A DNA stretch of 5,008 bases from NCBI GenBank assembly GCA_030669445.1, contig DAOVDP010000106.1:1-5008 (forward strand). Direction: 5' to 3'. Below the pieces are notes generated by a model that worked only from the letters and a program-made list of their open reading frames with translations, had not been told where the DNA came from and did not search any database. The stretch is from Candidatus Latescibacterota bacterium (GTDB taxonomy: Bacteria; Latescibacterota; MVCY01). Shown here one piece after another: positions 1 through 5,008 of this stretch. The position numbers were made by a program, and so were the translations under genes. Positions within the stretch are counted from its first letter, which is position 1. The number at the start of each line of letters is the position of its first letter.

Positions 1-15
1 CCACCATTGATTTTC

Positions 16-112
16 AACGCAAAGTCGCAAAGACGCAAAGAAAGAAGATACTTTCAAATAATCAGATAATTATGTCTCTTATTTTTTCTCTGCGCCTTTG
101 CGTCTCTGCGTT
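16..112. repeat. Long imperfect inverted repeat built from an 8-nt unit (element 1)
   Basis: The left arm (16-46) and right arm (82-112) are each 31 nt and match as reverse complements at 26 positions, enclosing an AT-rich loop of 35 nt. The left arm is internally tandem: CGCAAAGT, CGCAAAGA and CGCAAAGA follow one another at 18-41, and the right arm carries the complementary series in degenerate form. The outer ends are AAC and GTT. Three of the five arm mismatches would be G-U pairs in a minus-strand transcript but A-C in a plus-strand transcript. No protein is apparent inside. It is followed by TAGATTTT and lies 45 nt upstream of the mutase start. Whether it is a mobile repeat, an RNA hairpin or a terminator of an upstream gene cannot be decided here; a long U-run after the right arm is absent. 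Confidence 0.85.
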
Positions 113-145
113 AGATTTTAGACTTTTTACGAAAGGATCAAATTT

Positions 146-152
146 GGGAGGG
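146..152 (+). promoter_or_regulatory. Ribosome binding site that fixes the GTG start of the mutase gene
   Basis: GGGAGGG ends 5 nt before GTG at 158. It supports GTG as the start, because translation from there gives MNPQIFREYDIRG, the characteristic N-terminus of phosphomannomutase/phosphoglucomutase proteins. No ATG lies nearby in this frame that would give a better beginning. Confidence 0.8.
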
Positions 153-157
153 CCTGA

Positions 158-1531
158 GTGAATCCTCAGATCTTCAGAGAATATGACATCCGGGGCCTGG
201 TGGACAAGGACCTCACCGATGAGGTTGCCAGACAGATAGGACAGGCCTTTGGGACTTACATCCAAGCTGCTGGCAAAGGGGACCTTGTAGTTGGCAGAGA
301 TAATCGCCTCAGCTCCGGGCGCTTTGCTAATGCGGCAATAGCTGGATTGCTCTCCACCGGGTGTAATGTCGTAGATGTGGGCCTTCTGCCAACGCCTGTC
401 TTCTACTACTCCATCGTCTATTTGCAGAAAGACGGGGGGATAATGATCACTGGCAGTCATAATCCTCCAGATTTCAACGGGTTCAAAATCTGCGAAGGTT
501 ATGCTTCCATATATGGCGAGAAAATCCAGGAGCTAAGAAGGATAATCGAAATAGGCAGATTTGCTAAAGGCAAGGGAAAACTCGATCGGGCAGAGACCGT
601 AGATCCTTATTGCAGTTATTTAAAGAACGGGATAGATATCAAGAGAGAAGTGAAGGTAGTATTAGATGCCGGCAACGGCACTGCCGGGGCCGTTGCCCCC
701 GGTTTAATCGAAGCTATGGGCTGCAAAGTTAGGAGATTGTATTGTAACTTAGACGGTAATTTCCCCAACCATTTCCCCGATCCGACTGTTCCTGAGTATT
801 TAGAGGATTTAATTAGGGTTGTTAAGGATGAGAAGGCCGAGTTAGGGATAGCCTACGACGGTGATGGTGACCGGATAGGGGTGGTGGATGATAAGGGCCA
901 AATAATTTGGGGTGACAGGCTGTTAATCCTTTTCTCCCGTCAGATATTGAGACAAGAAAAGGGGGCAAAGATAATATTTGACGTGAAATGCTCCCAGGCC
1001 TTGATGGAGGATATCAGAAAGCACGGGGGAGTGCCAATCATGTGGAAAACAGGCCATTCCTTAATAAAGGGAAAACTGCAGCAAGAGGGGGCTCTTCTGG
1101 CAGGGGAGATGAGTGGACATATGTTCTTCGCGGACAGATATTACGGCTATGATGATGCTATCTACGCATCCTGCCGGCTGTTAGAGATACTTTCCCGGAG
1201 CGATAAGGCTTTCTCGCAGTTATTAGAGGATATTCCTCTTTACTGTGCCACTCCGGAGATAAGGGTTCCCTGCCCTGACGAGGAGAAGTTTAAGGTGGTG
1301 GAGGAGGTCAAAAAATACTTTCGGAGTGAATACGACACCATTGATCTGGATGGTGTGCGCATATTATTTGGCGATGGATGGGGGCTGATCAGAGCCTCCA
1401 ATACCCAGCCGATTCTGGTGTTGCGCTTCGAGGCCAAAACTGAACAGCGACTTGAGCAAATAAGGGAGATAATCACAGGGAAACTCAGAGAGTTCCCTTC
1501 CGTTTCCCTAATGAAAATTGGTGACGGGTAA
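158..1531 (+). CDS. manB: Phosphomannomutase/phosphoglucomutase (alpha-D-phosphohexomutase family)
   Basis: This 457-residue protein interconverts hexose 6-phosphate and 1-phosphate (mannose or glucose) in the cytoplasm through a phosphoserine, supplying precursors for nucleotide sugars and envelope polysaccharide. All four active-site loops are present in order. The catalytic serine loop TGSHNP is at 98-103, with Ser100 as the phosphoserine. The metal loop DGDGDR is at 234-239. KTGH at 297-300 and the sugar-binding loop GEMSGH at 316-321 follow. The phosphate-binding loop RASNTQP is at 412-418. Length fits the family (AlgC of Pseudomonas has 463 residues). TGSHNP rather than the SASHNP typical of GlmM argues against phosphoglucosamine mutase. 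The choice between mannose and glucose as main substrate is not readable from sequence; such enzymes often use both. The gene starts with GTG behind a strong RBS and is followed after 44 nt by cvpA, possibly in one transcript. The symbol is by family, not by orthology. Confidence 0.93.
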   Translation: MNPQIFREYDIRGLVDKDLTDEVARQIGQAFGTYIQAAGKGDLVVGRDNRLSSGRFANAAIAGLLSTGCNVVDVGLLPTPVFYYSIVYLQKDGGIMITGSHNPPDFNGFKICEGYASIYGEKIQELRRIIEIGRFAKGKGKLDRAETVDPYCSYLKNGIDIKREVKVVLDAGNGTAGAVAPGLIEAMGCKVRRLYCNLDGNFPNHFPDPTVPEYLEDLIRVVKDEKAELGIAYDGDGDRIGVVDDKGQIIWGDRLLILFSRQILRQEKGAKIIFDVKCSQALMEDIRKHGGVPIMWKTGHSLIKGKLQQEGALLAGEMSGHMFFADRYYGYDDAIYASCRLLEILSRSDKAFSQLLEDIPLYCATPEIRVPCPDEEKFKVVEEVKKYFRSEYDTIDLDGVRILFGDGWGLIRASNTQPILVLRFEAKTEQRLEQIREIITGKLREFPSVSLMKIGDG

Positions 1532-1575
1532 AGATTCCGTCGAAAAATTGGGCCGTTAGGTAGGGAGGAGAAGCA

Positions 1576-2169
1576 ATGAACTGGGTGGACGCAGTAATTC
1601 TCATAATCCTCATCTTTTTTGTTATCAAAGGCTGGCGTCGAGGGCTTATACGAAGCCTGATCGGAGTGGTGGGATTCTTTTTATCTCTATTTCTAACAGC
1701 CAGTTACCTGAACTGGGCGAAAGAGTTGATCCTCAGGTTCTTTTCTCTTCCTTCTTCTGTAGCAGCAATAATAGGATTTTTGATGATTTTTCTCGTTCTG
1801 TTGGCCCTGTTTCACATAGTCGGTTCAATGATCCAGCGGCTGGTTCATCTCACCCCTCTGGGGATCCTGGATACCCTTGGGGGAATGGCGTTGGGACTTT
1901 TGGCAGGTGGAGTTATAGCCAGTCTCTTACTGCTTTTTCTCGCCATCCTTCCTTTACCGGAAGGCATTTCTTGCCAAATGGAAGAATCTGCACTTGCCGG
2001 ACCCACCCGGAGCATTGCCCCTTACATCTTTGGTAAGCTCAAGGAAGAGTTCCCAGAGATCAAGGATGAGGTGAGCAAGAGATTGCCGGAAAGTCCATTA
2101 GATCGAGCCAGAGAACAGGTGAGGATAGATAGCCTGATCCAGAAGGAGATGAAGAAACAGACCAGATGA
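1576..2169 (+). CDS. cvpA: CvpA family membrane protein
   Basis: This 197-residue inner-membrane protein begins MNWVDAVILIILIFFVIKG followed by WRRGLIRSL, the standard opening of the CvpA (colicin V production) family: N-[WYL]-x-D, a first membrane helix, then G-[FWY]-R-[KR]-G. Four hydrophobic segments are visible, roughly 5-18, 25-42, 61-83 and 99-125. The LTPLGILDTLGG stretch before the last one is the conserved CvpA turn. Residues 130-197 form a charged soluble tail. The family role is loosely defined; it has been linked to colicin V export, envelope stress tolerance and biofilm, and no mechanism can be read here. GGGAGGAG at 1563-1570 stands 5 nt before the ATG. The stop overlaps the mutS2 start by four bases. 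In B. subtilis the homologue yshB lies close to mutS2, so the neighbourhood supports the call. Confidence 0.9.
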   Translation: MNWVDAVILIILIFFVIKGWRRGLIRSLIGVVGFFLSLFLTASYLNWAKELILRFFSLPSSVAAIIGFLMIFLVLLALFHIVGSMIQRLVHLTPLGILDTLGGMALGLLAGGVIASLLLLFLAILPLPEGISCQMEESALAGPTRSIAPYIFGKLKEEFPEIKDEVSKRLPESPLDRAREQVRIDSLIQKEMKKQTR

Positions 2170-4529
2170 TTGATGAACATACTCTCAGCGTCCTTGAGTT
2201 CAACAAGGTCAAGAAGTTAATCACTTCCTATGCCGTCTCCACTTTGGGAGTGGAACGGATAGAAGAAATAGCTCCATCCAACAACTTAGAACCTATTCGT
2301 AAAAAACTCAAGGAGATTTCCGAGTTTACCGGTTTGCTCTCCTTTGACGACCCGGTTCCTTTCTCCGGGATCAAAGACATCCGTCCCTACTTGGAAAGGT
2401 GTAAAACAGAGGGCGCAATTCTTCTGCCTGAGGATTTTCTTCAGTTAAGGGACACCCTGAGGGCCTCTCGACTAATACGAGGGTATTTTTCTGAAAAGCG
2501 TAAGGAGAAATACCCTCTCTTATTTTCCATAGCTAAAAGGCTCACTTCCTGTCCAGAGCTGGAAAAGGAGATTGAGCGAACGGTGGTCGATCCCCAGGGA
2601 GAGGTGAAAAGCTCTGCCAGTCCCCAGCTCACTGAGATCAGAAAGGAGATTGAACGCTCAACATCCCTGCTCCACAGAAAGTTGGAAGAAATCCTGAAAC
2701 GGCTCCCAGATAATGTTCTCCAGGAGAGAATCATCACCCTGAGAAATAACCGTTATGTGATACCTGTTCGGGGCGGACAACAGGGGAGGTTAAGAGGGAT
2801 AATTCACGATCAGTCTGCCAGCGGGGCGACCCTCTTCGTAGAACCGGTGGTTACTTTAGAGATAAGTAACCGTATCCAACAACTGGAGGTAACTCAGCAA
2901 AGAGAAGTTGAGCGAATTCTGAGGAAATTGACCCGGCAAGTTGCCCAGGTTAGGGACGAGCTGGCGGAAAATGTCGCCGTCCTGGGACAGTTGGATGCAG
3001 TCTACGCCAAGGCTTCCTATGCCCTGGCCACCGACTCAACAGAGCCTTTGCTGAATGACGAAGGCAGGATAGTTATCCGGAAAGGGAGGCATCCGCTTTT
3101 GATTCAATTGCTAAACAACGCAAAGGTTGTGCCTTTGGATTTGAAATTAGGAGAAGGTTTCTTTACTTTGGTGGTTACCGGCCCCAATGCTGGGGGGAAA
3201 ACGGTGGCGTTGAAGACGGTAGGACTTTTGAGCTTAATGGTCCAGTCTGGTCTTCATATCCCGGCCGAGCCGGGTTCCGAGATAGGGGTTTTCCATAACA
3301 TCTTCGCCGATATCGGAGACGAGCAGTCCTTAGAGCAGGACCTCTCTACCTTTTCCTCACATGTTCGCCAGTGGGCGAGGGTTTGTTCTGAAGCCGACCA
3401 CGGGACCCTGGTACTTTTGGACGAGATAGGTTCAGGCACCAACCCTGAAGAGGGAGTGGCATTGGCGATCGCTATTCTCCGAACTCTTACTTTAGGACGG
3501 GTGCGAACGATTGCGACCACTCACCACGGGGCACTGAAGCTTTTTGCCTACCAAGAGGATAAAGCGGAAAATGGCTCGATGCAATTTGACTCTACCAGCT
3601 TAATGCCCACCTTCCGATTCCAACTGGGCCTGCCGGGTTCCAGCTACGCCTTCGAGATCGCCCGAAAGCTGGGGCTGTCGGAAGAGGTCATAGTCGATGC
3701 CGCATCCTATATGGGCGAAGACTCCCGGCGGGTGGAGGATTTAATTGGCGATCTGGAGAAAAAAGTCGAGGCATATAGTCAGGGAAGCCAACAATTGCAG
3801 AACACAAGACTCGATCTACAGAAGCTTGTCTCTGCCTACGAGGAAAAGCTGAAGAAGGTGAAGCAGGAGACCAAAGATTTAAAAAAAGAGGCATTGGGAC
3901 AGGCAAAAGAGATCGTTCAGCAAGCCAATGCAATGGTAGAGCAGACGGTGGCTGAGATAAGAAACCAAAGGGCCTCTGCCCAGGTGATTAAGCAATCCAG
4001 GGAGCAAGTCAGAAAATCAGCAAAACAGATTGAGACCCAACTACAACAGTTGACGGAGCCAGAAAGTAAAAGGCCGATCCAGGTGACGGCAGGAGATAGG
4101 GTGTGGATTGAGCTATTCCGTTGCGAAGGTGAAGTGCTTAAAGGAACCGATCCATCGGGCAGAGTTCAGGTCCAGGTGGGCAACACCAAGTTCACAGTTC
4201 CCATTGACCAACTGAGAGAAGCCAAAAGGGAACAGAGGGTCTCTCCTCAGAAGGTCTCGGCCGGATTGCCTTTCTCGGCCGAAGTTTCAGATCGGATTGA
4301 TCTGCGGGGGATGGTCTTTGAGGAGGCGTCAGCGGCTGTGGACAAATATCTTGACAGCGCCTACTTAGCTGGCTGGCAGAGAGTGACTGTGATCCACGGG
4401 AAAGGCACCGGAGCACTTAGGACCAAGGTCGGAGGTTTTCTGGGGCAACATCCTCGGGTGAAGGCCCAGCGATTGGGCAACTGGAATGAGGGGGGAGATG
4501 GGGTGACCGTTGTTGAGCTAAAAGAGTGA
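2166..4529 (+). CDS. mutS2: Endonuclease MutS2 (MutS-like ATPase with C-terminal Smr domain)
   Basis: This 787-residue protein is complete, close to the 785 of B. subtilis. The N-terminal core and lever/clamp region (about 1-320) lacks the mismatch-recognition domain of MutS. The ABC ATPase follows: Walker A GPNAGGKT at 339-346, Q-loop around Gln387, signature STFSSH at 394-399, Walker B LVLLDE with Asp419-Glu420, and TTHH at 451-454. GLPGSSYAFEIA at 488-499 is another family hallmark. A coiled coil rich in Lys, Glu and Gln spans about 520-630, then a KOW-like beta segment (about 638-682), then the Smr domain with DLRG at 712-715 and HGKGTGALR at 744-752, both motifs intact. Known roles in the family are suppression of recombination through nicking of branched DNA (Helicobacter, Thermus) and splitting of collided ribosomes (B. 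subtilis); sequence does not tell which applies. The start overlaps the cvpA stop as ATGA, and the nearest purine-rich stretch (about 2142-2148) is too far to be a normal RBS, so reinitiation by coupling is likely. Confidence 0.97.
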   Translation: MIDEHTLSVLEFNKVKKLITSYAVSTLGVERIEEIAPSNNLEPIRKKLKEISEFTGLLSFDDPVPFSGIKDIRPYLERCKTEGAILLPEDFLQLRDTLRASRLIRGYFSEKRKEKYPLLFSIAKRLTSCPELEKEIERTVVDPQGEVKSSASPQLTEIRKEIERSTSLLHRKLEEILKRLPDNVLQERIITLRNNRYVIPVRGGQQGRLRGIIHDQSASGATLFVEPVVTLEISNRIQQLEVTQQREVERILRKLTRQVAQVRDELAENVAVLGQLDAVYAKASYALATDSTEPLLNDEGRIVIRKGRHPLLIQLLNNAKVVPLDLKLGEGFFTLVVTGPNAGGKTVALKTVGLLSLMVQSGLHIPAEPGSEIGVFHNIFADIGDEQSLEQDLSTFSSHVRQWARVCSEADHGTLVLLDEIGSGTNPEEGVALAIAILRTLTLGRVRTIATTHHGALKLFAYQEDKAENGSMQFDSTSLMPTFRFQLGLPGSSYAFEIARKLGLSEEVIVDAASYMGEDSRRVEDLIGDLEKKVEAYSQGSQQLQNTRLDLQKLVSAYEEKLKKVKQETKDLKKEALGQAKEIVQQANAMVEQTVAEIRNQRASAQVIKQSREQVRKSAKQIETQLQQLTEPESKRPIQVTAGDRVWIELFRCEGEVLKGTDPSGRVQVQVGNTKFTVPIDQLREAKREQRVSPQKVSAGLPFSAEVSDRIDLRGMVFEEASAAVDKYLDSAYLAGWQRVTVIHGKGTGALRTKVGGFLGQHPRVKAQRLGNWNEGGDGVTVVELKE

Positions 4530-4686
4530 TGAACTGGACACCATTGTTGTTGGCACCGACCCAGTGGATGCAGATGCCTATGCGGTGACCTTAGCCCCCT
4601 GGTATGGCAAGGGATTTGCTCCCCGGCAGATAAGGCATCTGCTGTTAGCCCACCAGTCTTTGTATTTTTTCAAAGAAATGATTTAA
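4522..4686 (+). pseudogene. C-terminal remnant of a DUF362-type protein
   Basis: An open stretch in a different frame from mutS2 runs from just inside the mutS2 stop to TAA at 4684-4686. From 4528 it reads DELDTIVVGTDPVDADAYAV, then TLAPWYGKGFAPRQIRHLLLAHQ and a short tail. The pattern [TV]-[IV]-[VI]-x-[GS]-[TS]-D-P-V-x-x-D-A, then a Leu-rich helix beginning P-x-x-I-x-x-L/I, is what I know from the C-terminal end of DUF362 proteins, often ferredoxin-linked. An in-frame TAA at 4519-4521 closes the frame upstream, and no ATG or RBS precedes the homologous part. The usual N-terminal body of some 250 or more residues is missing. I infer a 5'-truncated gene joined to the mutS2 end by deletion or rearrangement. 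The family call rests on recognition by eye. A chimeric assembly join would give the same picture. Confidence 0.6.
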
Positions 4687-4689
4687 TTG

Positions 4690-4756
4690 AACACTGAAAC
4701 ACACCGAAATACACTGAATAATGTTCCTTCGGTTATTTTCAGTGTTATTCAGTGTT
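4690..4756. repeat. Imperfect inverted repeat built from a 10-nt unit (element 2)
   Basis: The left arm (4690-4721) consists of three tandem 10-nt units, ACACTGAAAC, ACACCGAAAT and ACACTGAATA, starting at 4691. The right arm (4733-4756) carries two inverse units, TTTTCAGTGT and TATTCAGTGTT in outline. CTGAATAA (4714-4721) can pair with TTATTTTCAG (4733-4742) with a 2-nt bulge, around the loop TGTTCCTTCGG. The outer ends are AAC and GTT, as in the repeat at 16-112, and the downstream flank TAGATTTTT is shared with it. It lies 3 nt after the TAA of the DUF362 remnant and 40 nt before the next start. No coding content is apparent. It could be a member of an intergenic repeat family or a hairpin in the leader of the downstream gene. 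Confidence 0.75.
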
Positions 4757-4796
4757 AGATTTTTGGAGTTTAATTGCGGCTCCGTCGCGCTAAGCC

Positions 4797-5008
4797 ATGA
4801 ACTTAAGTCGAATCAGACGAATCGTACAGATCGGAGCATTTCTGCTCTTTCTCTTCCTGTGGATCAACTCAATTCCTCTTATTCCCTCCGACTTTTTCTT
4901 CCGCATAGATCCTCTGCTTAACTTAGGAGTTCTCCTGGCAACCAGGTCTGTCAGCCGGACAATGCTCTGGGCGGCAGGGCTGCTGTTGGCGACTCTGATC
5001 GGAGGCAG
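4797..5008 (+). CDS. Membrane protein, probable 4Fe-4S binding (NapH/NosR-like), 3' end outside window
   Basis: Seventy residues are visible and the frame is still open at the window end. It begins MNLSRIRRIVQIGAFLLFLF, a basic start plus a first membrane helix (about 9-25). The conserved-looking SDFFFRIDPLLNLGVLLATR stretch (31-50) and a second helix (about 54-69) ending LLLATLIGG follow. This arrangement is what I know from membrane-bound 4Fe-4S proteins of the Fer4_5/NapH/NosR type, where the second helix leads into a Gly-Arg then an F-C-G-W-x-C-P cluster motif. The next codon begins AG, compatible with Arg. No cysteine is yet visible, so the iron-sulfur call is a prediction. An in-frame TAA at 4791-4793 makes ATG 4797 the first possible start. 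No good Shine-Dalgarno lies within 15 nt; the only GGAG is about 28 nt upstream. It follows a DUF362 remnant, a family that often neighbours such proteins. Confidence 0.65.
   Translation, partial: MNLSRIRRIVQIGAFLLFLFLWINSIPLIPSDFFFRIDPLLNLGVLLATRSVSRTMLWAAGLLLATLIGG

Noticed and set aside
18..41. Tandem CGCAAAG units read as a CRISPR array
   Set aside because: Units are 8 nt and contiguous, without spacers, and are mirrored as an inverted repeat.
42..70. Promoter with -10-like GATAAT at 65-70 in the loop of element 1
   Set aside because: One base off the -10 consensus, but the -35 position reads AAGAAG, which is no match; AT-rich loops give such hits by chance.
16..128. Element 1 as a Rho-independent terminator of an upstream gene
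   Set aside because: The arms are long and imperfect, the loop is 35 nt, and no U-run directly follows on the plus strand; possible but not supported.
62..460. Minus-strand reading frame of 132 codons over element 1 and the mutase 5' end
   Set aside because: It lies mostly antisense to a well-supported gene and its end is translated repeat sequence; no recognisable motif.
3254..3520. Minus-strand frame inside mutS2, and similar antisense frames in the mutase and mutS2
   Set aside because: These are codon-position shadows of conserved ATPase and mutase coding sequence, with no binding site or homology visible.
4529..4588. ATG overlapping the mutS2 stop, opening a 19-residue frame
   Set aside because: It is in neither the mutS2 nor the DUF362 frame, ends quickly and shows no family likeness; most likely chance.
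4658..4675. CTTTG...CAAAG hairpin near the end of the DUF362 remnant as a terminator
   Set aside because: Only 5 weak base pairs, with the T-run in the loop rather than after the stem.
4721..4921. Plus-strand reading frame of 66 codons starting in element 2
   Set aside because: It begins inside the repeat and overlaps, out of frame, the membrane protein from 4797, which has clear family character.

Overview
The window is an ordinary stretch of bacterial chromosome with a disturbed right-hand end. All genes are on the + strand. Base composition is moderate, Shine-Dalgarno sites are strong and one start is GTG. The pair cvpA-mutS2 is the conserved neighbourhood known from Firmicutes (B. subtilis yshB near mutS2) and many other phyla. 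Together with intergenic inverted repeats and a 4Fe-4S membrane protein of a type common in uncultured anaerobes, this suggests an uncultured, probably anaerobic bacterium. The sequence alone does not fix the phylum.

Layout: 1-157 is non-coding and holds a long imperfect inverted repeat (16-112) whose arms are built from an 8-nt unit. 158-1531 encodes a complete phosphomannomutase/phosphoglucomutase. 1576-2169 encodes a CvpA-family inner-membrane protein. 2166-4529 encodes a complete MutS2 whose start overlaps the cvpA stop (ATGA). Directly after the mutS2 stop, 4522-4686 is open in another frame and reads as the C-terminal tail of a DUF362-type protein with no start and no N-terminal body, so I call it a pseudogene remnant. 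4690-4756 is a second inverted repeat, built from a 10-nt unit. 4797 onward is the N-terminal 70 residues of a membrane protein that looks like a 4Fe-4S binding (NapH/NosR-like) protein and runs off the window.

The first three genes could be one transcript: the gaps are 44 nt and -4 nt, and no terminator is visible between them. The mutase makes sugar-1-phosphates for envelope polysaccharide. MutS2 acts on recombination intermediates and/or stalled ribosomes. The role of CvpA is poorly defined. The DUF362 remnant and the 4Fe-4S gene look like the leftover of a separate redox-type locus.

I see no convincing evidence of a new multi-gene system. The items most worth a second look are the decapitated DUF362 fragment fused to the mutS2 stop, and the two inverted repeats. 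These differ in arm sequence but share design, AAC...GTT ends, a GTTAGATTTT tail, and a position 40-45 nt upstream of a start codon.
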